A stretch of 64,000 nucleotides of DNA, from assembly GCA_028279655.1 (NCBI GenBank), contig JANQNH010000005.1, forward strand, positions 80,962 through 144,961. The letters are read 5' to 3'. Under the pieces are notes generated by a model. It was not told the origin of the DNA and searched no databases. It saw nothing but the letters and a program-made list of their open reading frames with translations. This DNA is from Candidatus Nanoarchaeia archaeon. Lineage in GTDB: Archaea; Nanobdellota; Nanobdellia; Woesearchaeales; JACPBV01. Below, one piece after another: positions 35,654 through 45,696 of this stretch. Numbering within the stretch: position 1 is the stretch's first letter; each line of letters opens with the position of its first letter. Position numbers and translations under genes: made by a program.

Positions 35654-37569
35654 AATTTAAACTGGAATCAAGTTTTAAACCAAAAGGCTCCCAGCCAGAA
35701 GCGATTAAAAGATTAGTTGAAGGCCTAAAGAATGGAGAAAGGTTTCAGACTCTTCTAGGAGTTACCGGCTCTGGCAAGACCTTTACAATGGCTAATGTCA
35801 TTGAAAAGGTTCAAAAGCCAACCCTTGTTCTGGCCCACAACAAGACTCTTGCAGCACAATTGTATAATGAGTTCAAGGAATTCTTCCCCAATAATCGAGT
35901 AGAGTACTTTGTTTCATATTATGATTACTATCAGCCAGAAAGCTATCTTCCACAAAAGGACCAGTACATAGAAAAAGATGCGGATGTAAATCCAAGAATT
36001 GAGCAGCTAAGGCTCTCAGCAACAGCATCTCTTCTGAGCAGATCAGACACCATTATTGTATCAAGCGTATCGTGCATCTACGGCCTTGGCAATCCAGAGC
36101 ACTATCGTGATATGGGATTTGAGCTAAAAGTAGAAGAGAAGATAGATAGGACCAATCTCATAAAAAAACTTATAGCAATGCAATACGAAAGAAACGATCT
36201 CGAACTTACAGAAGGGAGGTTCCGGGTAAAAGGAGATACTATAGATATAAGGACTGCCTACTATCCAGGCACTATAAGAATTGAACTGTTTGGAGATAAG
36301 ATAGAAAGGATAACTGAGATAGACAGGGACCAAAAACAGTCAAGGTTAGCTTATTATCATATATATCCAGCTAGACACTTTGTGGTTCCAGATGATTTAA
36401 AGGATGAAGCTATCAAATCCATCAGAGAGGAGCTGAAAGAAAGGCTTCCAGATCTTGCGGAAGTGGAGGCTCACCGACTTAAGCAAAGAACACAATATGA
36501 TATGGAGATGATTAATGAGACCGGATTTTGCAAAGGCATAGAAAACTATTCTAGGCACTTTGATAAAAGGAAAAAGGGGGAAAAACCATACACTTTAATG
36601 GATTATTTCCCAGATGATTTTCTTTTATTTATAGATGAAAGTCACAGGACAATACCTCAGGTAAAGGGAATGTATAATGGAGATCTTACAAGAAAGCAGA
36701 CACTTGTAGATTATGGTTTTAGGTTACCAAGTGCTCTTGACAATCGGCCGTTAAAATTTATGGAATTTTCAGAATATATGAAAAATGTGGTATTTGTCAG
36801 TGCAACTCCTGGGGATTATGAACTCAAGAAATCAGGTAGACCTATAGAACAGATAATTAGGCCCACCGGACTTGCTGATCCATTAACAGAGGTAAGGCCA
36901 ATAGATAATCAGATTGAAGATCTTAAGAATGAGATTAAAAAGACAATAAAAAGGAAGGATAGGATTCTGGTTACAACACTAACAAAAAAATTGGCAGAAG
37001 AACTTACCGAGTATCTGTCTGAACAGGATATCAAGACTAGATACCTTCATTCAGAGATCGATACCATTGAAAGAACAGAGATAATAAGAGAACTAAGATT
37101 AGGTGTGTTTGATGTGTTAGTGGGTATAAACCTGTTAAGGGAGGGGATTGACATTCCTGAAGTGGGACTTATATGCATCTTGGATGCAGATAAGGAGGGA
37201 TTTCTTAGAGACACAAGAAGTCTGATACAGATTATTGGAAGAGCTGCTAGAAACGTAAGAAGCAAGGTAATATTATTTGCCGACAATATCACAGATTCCA
37301 TTAGAAAGGCACTCTCTGAAACCGAAAGAAGAAGAATGATTCAGCTAGCGTACAATAAGAAAAAACACATCACTCCTAAGACAATAATTAAACCAATCAA
37401 GGAGAAAGAGGTGGAGATAAGGGACACCAAACATATACCAAAAAAAGAGATTCCAAGGCTGATTGTAAATCTTGAGATAGAAATGAATGAAGCGGCAGAT
37501 AAGCTTGATTTCGAAAGAGCCATTCTTCTAAGAGAGAAGATCAAAAGATTACGAGAAAGGATTTCGTAA
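35650..37569 (+). CDS. uvrB: UvrABC excinuclease subunit B
   Basis: A 639-residue helicase-like damage verifier. Walker A is [14 protein letters not shown] (~36-49), the β-hairpin is [15 protein letters not shown], the DEAD-like motif is [11 protein letters not shown], motif VI is QIIGRAARN, and the C-terminal UVR domain ([24 protein letters not shown] in part) binds UvrC. With the overlapping uvrA and uvrC genes it gives complete nucleotide excision repair apart from helicase II (UvrD), which is not in this window. Confidence 0.98.
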   Translation: MKFKLESSFKPKGSQPEAIKRLVEGLKNGERFQTLLGVTGSGKTFTMANVIEKVQKPTLVLAHNKTLAAQLYNEFKEFFPNNRVEYFVSYYDYYQPESYLPQKDQYIEKDADVNPRIEQLRLSATASLLSRSDTIIVSSVSCIYGLGNPEHYRDMGFELKVEEKIDRTNLIKKLIAMQYERNDLELTEGRFRVKGDTIDIRTAYYPGTIRIELFGDKIERITEIDRDQKQSRLAYYHIYPARHFVVPDDLKDEAIKSIREELKERLPDLAEVEAHRLKQRTQYDMEMINETGFCKGIENYSRHFDKRKKGEKPYTLMDYFPDDFLLFIDESHRTIPQVKGMYNGDLTRKQTLVDYGFRLPSALDNRPLKFMEFSEYMKNVVFVSATPGDYELKKSGRPIEQIIRPTGLADPLTEVRPIDNQIEDLKNEIKKTIKRKDRILVTTLTKKLAEELTEYLSEQDIKTRYLHSEIDTIERTEIIRELRLGVFDVLVGINLLREGIDIPEVGLICILDADKEGFLRDTRSLIQIIGRAARNVRSKVILFADNITDSIRKALSETERRRMIQLAYNKKKHITPKTIIKPIKEKEVEIRDTKHIPKKEIPRLIVNLEIEMNEAADKLDFERAILLREKIKRLRERIS

Positions 37570-37574
37570 TAGAC

Positions 37575-38339
37575 TTATCGCATATGGTTCCATCTCTTTA
37601 GGGAGTATTTTTCCTTCACAAGTTCCAAAGCAGCATGTTTCTCTTCTTCACTAAGGGTATCTTCCATGAACTCGATCCCATTCTCCTTAAAACCATCTAT
37701 CAAAGCTTTCTTAACCTCGTCATAACCTCTTTTACCAATCTCATTTTGAATCGAAGTCATCCTTCCCGTGACATGTGATATCAGTTCCCTGTTGCAATCC
37801 TTAAACAACTTACAATACATCTCAACATCAACATCAATAAGTACAGCGCCATGCTGTAACAACTTACCATTTATCCTTTTCTGAGCACTACCAACAATCT
37901 TCCTCCCATTAACCACAATCTCATACCAGGATGGATCATTAAAACAAACAGCACTCTTACTCCCTTTCTCAACATCCTCATTCATAGCAGCTTTCAATCC
38001 AAGCCGCTTCAATCCACTTAACAATCCCTCACTTATCTTCTTATAGCTGTCAATAACTGACCTAGGCATATTATCCTCATCAATAATAAAAGAATACGTC
38101 AATTCCTGATCGTGCAGCACAGCATTACCTCCTGTTAGCCTTCTTACCAGGTCAATATTATGTTTCTTCAGGTTATTAAGATTAAATTCATCTATAGATT
38201 GAAAATAACCAATACTAAGACCGGCAGGCTTCCAGGAATAAAACCTGAGTACAGGAATCTTACTGGTTAACAACGCCTCATCAATAGCCATATTCATGAA
38301 AGCATTATTACTCCCTGTATCAATCAGCCGAAATTTCAT
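37575..38339 (-). CDS. lplA: Lipoate-protein ligase A
   Basis: A 254-residue biotin/lipoate ligase-fold protein. The N-terminus KFRLIDTGSNNAFMNMAIDEALL, RRLTGGNAVLHDQELTYSFI and VNGRKIVGSAQKRINGKLLQHGAVLIDVD are the ligase motifs, with the catalytic Lys expected in VNGRKI. It attaches lipoate or octanoate to acceptor proteins. The ATG at 38339 was chosen because GAGGAGG lies about eight bases upstream and the longer reading frame is antisense-like over lipA. It overlaps the lipA 3' end by 20 bp. Confidence 0.9.
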   Translation of the reverse strand: MKFRLIDTGSNNAFMNMAIDEALLTSKIPVLRFYSWKPAGLSIGYFQSIDEFNLNNLKKHNIDLVRRLTGGNAVLHDQELTYSFIIDEDNMPRSVIDSYKKISEGLLSGLKRLGLKAAMNEDVEKGSKSAVCFNDPSWYEIVVNGRKIVGSAQKRINGKLLQHGAVLIDVDVEMYCKLFKDCNRELISHVTGRMTSIQNEIGKRGYDEVKKALIDGFKENGIEFMEDTLSEEEKHAALELVKEKYSLKRWNHMR

Positions 38340-39174
38340 CCATAGCCTCCTCAGCATGATAGCTGCTTCTAACCAATGGCCCGCTCTCCACATGTATGAA
38401 TCCAAGCTCAATGCCAATTCGCCGTAACTCCTCAAACTCCTCAGGACTATAATATTTCTTGACAGGAGCCAGATCAGATCTGGGTTGGAGATACTGGCCT
38501 ATTGTAACAATATCTACACCAACCATCTTCAATGTGCGTAGAGTCTTTATAATCTCCTCCTTACTCTCCCCTAACCCAACCATCAGTCCAGATTTGGTTA
38601 TCTGTTTAGGATCGATCTCTTTAATCCTTTTAAGGAATATCATTGATCTTTTGAAGTCAGCCTGTGGTCTTATGCTTGGAAACAACCTTTCAACAGTCTC
38701 GATATTATGCCCAAACACATCAGGCTCTGCACTTAGTACAGATCTTATTGAAGCAGTATCTCCCTTGAAGTCAGGAGTAAGCACTTCAACCTTTGCATCA
38801 CAGACCTTCCTAACCTCCTTGATGGTTTCCTTGAACATCCTTGCTCCACCATCCTTAAGGTCGTCCCTTGTAACTGACGTGATGACAACATATTTAAGAC
38901 ACAATCTCTTGACAATATCTGCTATCTTCTCAGGCTCCTTTATATCGACCTTATCAGGTACACCATTCTTGACATTGCAATATCTACAGTCCCTTGTGCA
39001 TATATCTCCCATTATCAAGAAAGTTGCAGTACCTTTTTCCCAGCACTCTCCTAGGTTAGGGCACTTAGCTTCCTCACATATAGTATGCGTACATCCACCT
39101 AAAGAAGTCTTCATCCTATTGTAAGCTTCTCCCGAAGGGATCTTCATCTTTAACCATTCAGGTTTCCTTTCCAT
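38320..39174 (-). CDS. lipA: Lipoyl synthase
   Basis: A 284-residue radical SAM enzyme. The auxiliary cluster cysteines are at C33, C38 and C44 (CEEAKCPNLGEC), and the radical SAM CxxxCxxC is CTRDCRYC (59-66). A C-terminal RSSYHAEE holds the Ser ligand of the auxiliary cluster. It inserts two sulfurs into the octanoyl chain of carrier proteins. It is paired with lplA. Lipoylated targets (H protein or 2-oxoacid dehydrogenase E2) are not in this window. Confidence 0.95.
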   Translation of the reverse strand: MERKPEWLKMKIPSGEAYNRMKTSLGGCTHTICEEAKCPNLGECWEKGTATFLIMGDICTRDCRYCNVKNGVPDKVDIKEPEKIADIVKRLCLKYVVITSVTRDDLKDGGARMFKETIKEVRKVCDAKVEVLTPDFKGDTASIRSVLSAEPDVFGHNIETVERLFPSIRPQADFKRSMIFLKRIKEIDPKQITKSGLMVGLGESKEEIIKTLRTLKMVGVDIVTIGQYLQPRSDLAPVKKYYSPEEFEELRRIGIELGFIHVESGPLVRSSYHAEEAMDEISAD

Positions 39175-39235
39175 AGCAACAAAGAAAAATCCATTAGTTA
39201 AAAAACTTTAGGAATGACAAATAGCAATCTCTCAT

Positions 39236-39316
39236 ATGTAGTGGTTAACTTTAGAAAAATTATCAAAGAAGTTAAATTTTCACAACGAAAGATTTATAAA
39301 TATGTAGTGGTTAACT
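39236..39316 (+). promoter_or_regulatory. Operator-like direct repeats R1 and R2 at the fic1 promoter
   Basis: ATGTAGTGGTTAAC occurs at 39236-39249 (R1) and 39302-39315 (R2), 66 bases apart in the same orientation. The TATA box ATTTATAAAT is at 39292-39301, immediately before R2, and the start codon is at 39326. R2 therefore covers the region between TATA and transcription start, a classic archaeal repressor position. The fic2 promoter carries the related GTAATGGTAAC in the same place. Confidence 0.65.
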
Positions 39317-39325
39317 TATTTATTC

Positions 39326-40243
39326 ATGGCAAGTATAGTAACTAAAGAGATAAAGGGAAAAGAATATCTTTACCTAGTTACATCCATAAGAAAAAAGGAC
39401 AAGGTAGTCCAAAAGACCATCAAATACATAGGAAAGAAAAGGCCAATATCCAAACATGAGTTTAGATGTATGGAATATTCCTATTCAAACCATGACTGGA
39501 TTCTTAAGGAAAAAAAAGACCAATTGTCTTACAAGGATCATGAAAAGCTAAAAAAAGCCTCAGACAATCACACCACCCATATATCCAATCTTGATAAGGT
39601 TTCAGAAGAAAAAGAAAGGGAAAGGTTTCTTGCTTCATTTATTGCAAACAGCAACGCCATTGAAGGCTCGACATTGACAGAGAAAGAAACATTCAATTAC
39701 CTATTCGAAGATCTTACACCTAAGGGAAAATCCAAAAAAGAGCTTTTTATGGCGGACAACCTCCTTAAAGCATGGGAATATGTAGAAAAGAACCATTCAA
39801 GATTCCCCTCAGAAGAAGATATGAAAGAGCTGCATAGGCTAGTCAACAACGGCATTGAAACAGACAAGACACTTGGCAGATATAAGGAAATCCAGAATTA
39901 TATTGGAGATACCTACACCAGCTCTTACTTGTTTGTAGAAGAAAAGATGAATAAGCTATTTGATTGGATCAAAAAATCACATAGGACTATGGATGATTTT
40001 GAAGTAGCTTTCCAATCACATGCTCAGTTTGAGATAATACACCCTTTTGTAGATGGCAACGGCAGGGTGGGGAGACTTCTTCTGAATTGGCTTTTGTTGT
40101 ATAAAAGATTGCAGCCTCTGGCAATAAGAGTGGACAAAAGACTAGACTACATACAATCATTAGAGAACAGTAGAAAAGGGAAGATTGAAGCTATATGCTT
40201 ATTCTGTCTTAAGGAATACCTTGAACAATATGTTTTTATGTAG
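39326..40243 (+). CDS. Fic family protein (class II, fic1)
   Basis: A 305-residue protein. The Fic motif HPFVDGNGRVGR (239-250) contains the catalytic His and the phosphate-binding loop, so AMPylation-type nucleotide transfer is expected. The inhibitory motif SNAIEG (109-114, S/TxxxEG) lies N-terminal to the Fic core, making it a class II autoinhibited enzyme. The first ~40 residues (EYLYLVTSIRKKDKVVQKTIKYIGKK) resemble the same part of fic2. The stop codon TAG lies inside repeat R3. It is likely leaderless. No antitoxin gene is adjacent. The target is unknown. Confidence 0.9.
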   Translation: MASIVTKEIKGKEYLYLVTSIRKKDKVVQKTIKYIGKKRPISKHEFRCMEYSYSNHDWILKEKKDQLSYKDHEKLKKASDNHTTHISNLDKVSEEKERERFLASFIANSNAIEGSTLTEKETFNYLFEDLTPKGKSKKELFMADNLLKAWEYVEKNHSRFPSEEDMKELHRLVNNGIETDKTLGRYKEIQNYIGDTYTSSYLFVEEKMNKLFDWIKKSHRTMDDFEVAFQSHAQFEIIHPFVDGNGRVGRLLLNWLLLYKRLQPLAIRVDKRLDYIQSLENSRKGKIEAICLFCLKEYLEQYVFM

Positions 40244-40297
40244 TGGTTAACTTTAGAAAAAGAATTAATCTTACTGATGACAAATGTAGTGGTTAAC
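40238..40297. repeat. Repeats R3 and R4 downstream of fic1
   Basis: R3 (40238-40261) is identical to R1 over 24 bases and contains the fic1 stop codon. R4 (40284-40297) repeats ATGTAGTGGTTAAC and overlaps the stop codon of the convergent exonuclease gene. The fic1 gene is thus bracketed by two copies on each side. Spacing from R1 to R3 is 1002 bases. Confidence 0.7.
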
Positions 40298-40856
40298 GAG
40301 GAATCTTGCTCTTCTGAAACTTCAATATGTCTTTGAGGTCTTCTATATCTTTTTCTTTTAACATATCAAGAAAGTTGTGGAATATCTCTGTTGTGGCCCT
40401 TACATCTGACATTGCCCTGTGTGCATTCTCATTCTCAATATTAAAATGAGAACACAAACTCGATAACCTTTTGCTAGGCAGTTGTGGCAATAACCTTCTG
40501 GCCAACCTACAAGTACAAATCTTATGATTATCAAGGTTTAATCCCATATTCTTCCACAGAGCATGATCCAGAAACTTATAGTCAAAGGTTGCAGCGTGTG
40601 CAACAAATGGAGAATCCCCAAGAAATGAATGGAATCTTGGCATCACCTCTTTGATCTTAGGTTTATCCCTTACCATATCATCATCTATTCCTGTTAATCT
40701 TGTTATGAACCTTGGAATCCTCACTTCAGGATTGACCAATGTAGAAAATTCCCCAACAACCTCTCCATCCTCATACTTTAATGCAGCTATCTCAGTGATC
40801 TTGTGATAATAAGCAGAAAGTCCTGTTGTTTCAATATCGACGATGGTGAAATCCAT
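40293..40856 (-). CDS. DEDDh 3'-5' exonuclease (DnaQ/ε-like)
   Basis: A 187-residue nuclease. Exo I is FTIVDIETTGL (Asp7, Glu9), Exo II is FVAHAATFDYKFLD with the second Asp group, and Exo IIIε is H...D in NENAHRAMSDVRAT. This spacing fits the proofreading/RNase T type of DEDDh enzymes acting on DNA or RNA 3' ends. Its 3' end overlaps repeat R4 downstream of fic1. It stands alone, with a TATA-like run near 40880. Confidence 0.88.
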   Translation of the reverse strand: MDFTIVDIETTGLSAYYHKITEIAALKYEDGEVVGEFSTLVNPEVRIPRFITRLTGIDDDMVRDKPKIKEVMPRFHSFLGDSPFVAHAATFDYKFLDHALWKNMGLNLDNHKICTCRLARRLLPQLPSKRLSSLCSHFNIENENAHRAMSDVRATTEIFHNFLDMLKEKDIEDLKDILKFQKSKIPR

Positions 40857-40910
40857 TGAAAAGAATAAAAAATACTAAGTTATAAAGTTTGTTATGATAA
40901 AAGAGATAAA

Positions 40911-42161
40911 TCACTTCAGCTTTCTGATCCCTAATTCAGCAGCCATCACCAATACATCGTAATAGTCACTCACAACAGGACAGTACCCTAACTCCAGCTC
41001 AGCTATGTCAGAAAGCTTAAAACCAGCCTTTATGGCAGTAGAGACAATATTAATCCTTTCCTTAGCACCTTTTCCAATTGCCTGACCACCAATTAACTTG
41101 CCTTTATCATCAGCTATAAGCTTAACTATCAATTCTTCAGCAGGACCATACCATTCTGGCCTGTTCTTGCCTTTAGCCTTACCTGCTATTGTCTTGATCC
41201 CATACTTCTCAGCAAAATAAGAATTAAAACCAGTAGCAGCAACCTCTATATCATCCATTACAGAAACAAAAGTTCCTAGGATACCCTTAAATTTCTTATC
41301 TCCACCAGCAGCATTACTTCCTGCTATGATCCCTTCCCTATAGGCATTATTAGCTAATATAGAAGGCCATCTTTCTTTGTTTATCAATGACTTAACGCCA
41401 ACACAGTCACCGGCAGCATAGACATCCCTGACAGTAGTCATCATCCTTTCATCAACCTCAATTCCTGACTTACTTATCTTAACCATACTCCCTTCCAAAA
41501 AAGTTACATTTGGCATAACACCAGTTGCCATGACAACTATTGCTTTTTCTTTGATCTCCTTGATCTCAGAACCCAGATCCAACTCAATGCCCATACTGGT
41601 TAGCTTCTCTTCAACAATAGCAGACATATCCTTATCTATGGCTCTTGGGAAAGCGCTTTCAAGCATGTCGATGACCTTGACATCCATTCCTTTTTTCTTC
41701 AATGCAACAGCAGTCTCAAGGCCAATAGCTCCTGCACCTATGATTATTGCCTTATCCCCTTTTTTGATATCTCTCTTGAGTTCCTCAGAGCCTTTGATGC
41801 TATGCACAGTAAATATCTTGTTGTCTGTCTTAATCTCAGGAACAAAGGGTTTAGATCCCACAGCTATTATCAGTTTATCATAACTGACCTCCTCACCACA
41901 TATAACCTTCTTTTCCTTAAAGTCAACCTCAGAAACATCCCCTTTAACCAGCTTGATTCCCATCTTATCAAGATTTAAAGAATGCTTCAGTTTATCAAAA
42001 CCTTTAATCTCACCATCAAGAACAAACGGCAACCCGCACTGGTGCAAAAGGTCAAAATCCTTATTGTCTATTATAGTTATATCTGCCTTTCTGTCTTGTT
42101 TCTTTGCAGCCAGGGCTGCTCCAAAACCAGCTGCCCCTAATCCTATGATTACTATCTTCAT
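40911..42161 (-). CDS. FAD-dependent pyridine nucleotide-disulfide oxidoreductase (CoA-disulfide reductase / NADH oxidase type)
   Basis: A 416-residue flavoprotein. The FAD dinucleotide fold is IIGLGAAGFGAALAAKK (4-20). A single redox-active Cys lies in LHQCGLPF (~39-46), as in CoA-disulfide reductases and NADH oxidases. The NAD(P) fold is AIIIGAGAIGLETAVALKKKG, and the FAD C-terminal motif is VYAAGDCVG. Likely roles are recycling of a low-molecular-weight disulfide or reduction of oxygen or polysulfide; sequence does not choose. It is monocistronic. Confidence 0.85.
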   Translation of the reverse strand: MKIVIIGLGAAGFGAALAAKKQDRKADITIIDNKDFDLLHQCGLPFVLDGEIKGFDKLKHSLNLDKMGIKLVKGDVSEVDFKEKKVICGEEVSYDKLIIAVGSKPFVPEIKTDNKIFTVHSIKGSEELKRDIKKGDKAIIIGAGAIGLETAVALKKKGMDVKVIDMLESAFPRAIDKDMSAIVEEKLTSMGIELDLGSEIKEIKEKAIVVMATGVMPNVTFLEGSMVKISKSGIEVDERMMTTVRDVYAAGDCVGVKSLINKERWPSILANNAYREGIIAGSNAAGGDKKFKGILGTFVSVMDDIEVAATGFNSYFAEKYGIKTIAGKAKGKNRPEWYGPAEELIVKLIADDKGKLIGGQAIGKGAKERINIVSTAIKAGFKLSDIAELELGYCPVVSDYYDVLVMAAELGIRKLK

Positions 42162-42252
42162 ACCTTATAAGAAATATACAATAAATTTAAAGGTATCGGT
42201 TTTTTCATATAACAAACGTTATAAATAGAAACTATATAAACCTTTCAATTAT

Positions 42253-43962
42253 TTACTTGATACAAGCTTTCACAAACCCATAAAACAATGGTGCTGGATT
42301 TGTAAGAGACGATTTAAATTCTGGATGCGCCTGAGTAGCTAAAAAATATCTGTGCTCTGGAAGTTCAATAAATTCCATCAACCTAGCCTTATCCTTCCTC
42401 ACGTGAAACCCTGAAAACACAAGTCCTTTCTCCTCAAATTTCCAGATATACTTGGGATTTACCTCATATCTATGCCTGTGTCTTTCTAAAACAGTCTTTT
42501 TTCCTTTCTCCAATAATCCTAACCTAAATGATTCATCCTTATTGTTCTTAAACCTAGCGATCCTTTTCTTATCCTCCTCTATCCTCTCCTTGTATAATGT
42601 TAAAACCTTTGAATCATCCTTAAGCATAGCAGCATATGCACCAAGGCGCATGGTACCCCCATACCTATTCTCTGCCATTAGCTTCTTCTGAGTTGGCAGT
42701 ATATCTATGACAGGATATTTTGTTTTCCCATCAACCTCTGTTGTATTTGCATTATTCATTCCACACACATTCCTGGCAAACTCAACAACAGCTAGCTGCA
42801 TACCATAGCATAATCCCAGGAATGGAATATCATTCTCCCTTGCAAATCCAATAGCCCTAATCTTGCCCTCTACTCCTGAAGAACCAAAACCTCCTGGAAT
42901 TATCAATCCATTGTAATTCTTGAGTTCCTTAAGCGCAGAATCATCCTTCTCCAGCTTCTTTGCATCGATCCAGACAATCTCTATCTTAGCACCTAAGTTT
43001 GCTGCAGCGTGTTTCAGTGCCTGATTAACCGAGACATAAGAATCCGCTAATGTAAAATCACCAATATCAACATACTTTCCTACCATAGCTACCTTGATAT
43101 TTTTTCCAGTTGAAATGCTATCTACTAATTTTTTCCACTTTTTCCAATCAGGCTTTGCCCTTGGTTCCAATCCAAACTCCTTTAGTATCTTCAATCCCAT
43201 CTTCTCTTTCTCCAGATCAAGTGGGATTCTATATATAGTATCTATATCAGGTTCAGAGATCACATGCTCTGACTTGATGTTCGCATAGGTCTCTATCTTC
43301 TTCTTCCTTACCTTATCCAATGAATTCTTTGCTCTACAGACTATAAAATCAGGGACTATACCATGTTCTGTAAGTAGCCTTATTGCCTGTTGGGTTGGTT
43401 TTGTCTTCATCTCCTCAATATGCGATGGAACAGGAAGATATGTTATCAATACATAGATAATATTCTCCTTGCCAATCTCCCTCTCTAAACTCTTCATTGC
43501 AAATAGATATGGGATATTCTCATAATCACCTATCGTTCCCCCTATCTCTATCAGGCAGAAATCATATCCCTTTGCTGAGTCATTTATCCTTTTCTTAATC
43601 TCATCAGGAATATGAGGTATGAACTGTACTGTCTCTCCGAGATATTTACCCTTCCTTTCATTTTCAATTACTTTACCATATACCTGACCAGTTGTGAGAT
43701 TATTCCTCTTTGGAATATCCATCCCCAGGAACCTTTCATAGTTTCCAAGGTCCTGGTCTATCTCCCCGCCATCATCCGTAACCCAGACCTCTCCATGCTC
43801 CGTAGGACGTAATGTTCCAGCATCATAGTTGATGTAAGGATCTATCTTTACAGACGTTACCCTATACCCATATTTCTGAAGAATCTTTCCTATAGAAGCA
43901 GTCGTTACCCCCTTTCCAACACCGGAAATAACACCCCCTGCAACTACTATATATCTAACCAT
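42253..43962 (-). CDS. pyrG: CTP synthase
   Basis: A 569-residue bifunctional enzyme making CTP from UTP, ATP and glutamine. The N-terminal amidoligase has GGVISGVGKGVTTASIGKIL and DPYINYDAGTLRPTEHGEVWVTDDGGE (in parts). The glutaminase domain has nucleophile Cys in FLGLCYGMQLAV and the His-Glu pair in HPEFKS near the C-terminus. It is slightly longer than the usual ~540, with added residues around 425-470. A TATA-like region lies near 44040. Confidence 0.97.
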   Translation of the reverse strand: MVRYIVVAGGVISGVGKGVTTASIGKILQKYGYRVTSVKIDPYINYDAGTLRPTEHGEVWVTDDGGEIDQDLGNYERFLGMDIPKRNNLTTGQVYGKVIENERKGKYLGETVQFIPHIPDEIKKRINDSAKGYDFCLIEIGGTIGDYENIPYLFAMKSLEREIGKENIIYVLITYLPVPSHIEEMKTKPTQQAIRLLTEHGIVPDFIVCRAKNSLDKVRKKKIETYANIKSEHVISEPDIDTIYRIPLDLEKEKMGLKILKEFGLEPRAKPDWKKWKKLVDSISTGKNIKVAMVGKYVDIGDFTLADSYVSVNQALKHAAANLGAKIEIVWIDAKKLEKDDSALKELKNYNGLIIPGGFGSSGVEGKIRAIGFARENDIPFLGLCYGMQLAVVEFARNVCGMNNANTTEVDGKTKYPVIDILPTQKKLMAENRYGGTMRLGAYAAMLKDDSKVLTLYKERIEEDKKRIARFKNNKDESFRLGLLEKGKKTVLERHRHRYEVNPKYIWKFEEKGLVFSGFHVRKDKARLMEFIELPEHRYFLATQAHPEFKSSLTNPAPLFYGFVKACIK

Positions 43963-44145
43963 AGCTAATCACCTCTATATTTTTCTTAGAATAAGTTGGA
44001 TTAATTGTTTTGTGCATTAAGAAGGAATATTCTCTCTATTTATAAAGGTAACGTTTTCTCCAGCTTACAATTGTCAACTTTAATTCCAGAACTATACTTG
44101 TCCAGTGCAATAAAACTTATAAACTCCCAGAAAAAAGTTTAAAGA

Positions 44146-45642
44146 ATGCACAACATAGGCTTTGACACAAAAAAATATGTAGAGAAACAGACTAAAAAGA
44201 TACTGGATCGAGTCTCAAAATTTGAAAAGCTTTATTTGGAGTTTGGAGGAAAGCTGTGCTATGATATGCATGCAGCAAGGGTTCTCCAAGGTTATAAAGA
44301 GACAGCTAAGGTAGAGCTCTTGAAGGAACTAGGAGATATAGAGATAATATACTGCATAAGTGCAAAGGATATAGAGAGAGGAAGGGTTCGAAGGGATTTT
44401 GGACTAACATACGACAATATGGCCTTGAAAGATGTTAGCGATATCAAGGATTTTGGGCTTAATGTAAGTGCAGTCATCATAACAAGATACGAAGGGGAGA
44501 ATTCTGTTAAGCTTTTCAAGAAAAAGGTGGAGAACTTTGGTATGGATGTCTATATTCATGATGAGATCGAAGGCTACCCCAACGATATCGAGAAGGTATT
44601 GAAAGGATATTCGAATCAACCATATGTCAAGACCAGTAAAAAACTGGTGATCGTAACAGGCGTAGGTGGAAATTCAGGAAAGATGGCCTTTTGTCTGTCT
44701 CAGATCTTCCACGAAAGGAAGAAGGATAAGAAAACCGGATTTGCAAAGTTTGAGACCTTTCCAATATGGAATCTTGAGCTGAAACACCCTATAAATGTGG
44801 CATACGAAGCTGCAACAGCAGATCTTCTTGACGTTAATATGGTAGATCCATTCCACAAAGAAGCTTATGGAATTTCAGCAATAAACTACAACCGGGATGT
44901 TGAAAATTTCAATATCTTAAAGAGCCTTATGCAGAGTATCACAAAGGAGGAAGATCCGTTTGGATACAAATCCCCAACAGACATGGGTGCAAATATGGCT
45001 AAAGAGGGCATAGTTGACGATGATGTTTGCAGAGAAGCAGCCAAACAAGAGATAATCAGAAGATACTTCAGATATCATAGAGAAAAGATAGAAGGTATAG
45101 AAACCCAAGAAACAATCGATAGGATGCAAGAGATAATGAAAGAAGTTAATGTTAATCCTGGTGATAGGAAGGTTGTAGGAAGAGCAAGAAAAGCAGCAGA
45201 GGAAAAAGATAAAGGTTTCAACAACATATTCTGCGGGGCCGCAATAGAGTTGAAAGACGGTAGTATTATCACCGGAAAGAATTCCCCTCTACTTCATGCT
45301 GAATCAGCAGCAATACTTAATTCGATAAAGATCCTCTCCAAAATACCTGATAATATAGATCTTATCAGCACAGAGGTTATGGGGGAGATTACGAATATGA
45401 AGAAGGATCTTTTAAACAAAAAAACCTCTTGTTTGAATGTGGATGAGATGCTGATAGCAATAGCAGTAAGTTCAACCACAAATCCAAGCGCAAAGAGCGC
45501 TTTGGAGAAATTAAAAGAACTAGAAAACTGCGAGATGCACATTACCCATTTACCTACCCAAGGAGATGAAGCAGGATTAATAAGATTAAATATGAATATA
45601 ACAACAGATGCAAAGCTTTCTTTGCTTCCTTATTTTCAGTAA
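44146..45642 (+). CDS. DUF1846 family protein
   Basis: A 498-residue protein whose N-terminus (IGFDTKKYVEKQTKKILDRVSKFEKLYLEFGGKL, in part) and internal LVIVTGVGGNSGKMAFCLSQ, FPIWNL and DLLDVNMVDPFH blocks match DUF1846, a family of predicted ATPase-like or nucleoside-processing proteins with solved structures but no defined role. Length (~500) is as expected. It is monocistronic with a TATA-like AACTTATAAAC about 30 bases before the start. Confidence 0.85.
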   Translation: MHNIGFDTKKYVEKQTKKILDRVSKFEKLYLEFGGKLCYDMHAARVLQGYKETAKVELLKELGDIEIIYCISAKDIERGRVRRDFGLTYDNMALKDVSDIKDFGLNVSAVIITRYEGENSVKLFKKKVENFGMDVYIHDEIEGYPNDIEKVLKGYSNQPYVKTSKKLVIVTGVGGNSGKMAFCLSQIFHERKKDKKTGFAKFETFPIWNLELKHPINVAYEAATADLLDVNMVDPFHKEAYGISAINYNRDVENFNILKSLMQSITKEEDPFGYKSPTDMGANMAKEGIVDDDVCREAAKQEIIRRYFRYHREKIEGIETQETIDRMQEIMKEVNVNPGDRKVVGRARKAAEEKDKGFNNIFCGAAIELKDGSIITGKNSPLLHAESAAILNSIKILSKIPDNIDLISTEVMGEITNMKKDLLNKKTSCLNVDEMLIAIAVSSTTNPSAKSALEKLKELENCEMHITHLPTQGDEAGLIRLNMNITTDAKLSLLPYFQ

Positions 45643-45696
45643 ATCCTTCTATGAATAGTTAATTATTTATACTAATCCCGATCTTCACAGTATAAG

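Noticed and set aside
31335..37569. Bacterial contamination suggested by uvrABC, dnaK and rnf
   Set aside because: They lie among clearly archaeal genes (TFB, L15e, nadM, dph6, ribL) with uniform base composition and archaeal promoters, and such transfers into archaea are known.
38459..39124. 221-residue open frame antisense to lipA
   Set aside because: It is fully inside the radical SAM gene, and its composition (Ser/Thr/Leu-rich) is typical of antisense frames.
39236..40297. CRISPR array from repeated ATGTAGTGGTTAAC
   Set aside because: Repeats are too short, spacings are irregular (66, ~936, 46) and a gene lies between; no cas genes in the window.
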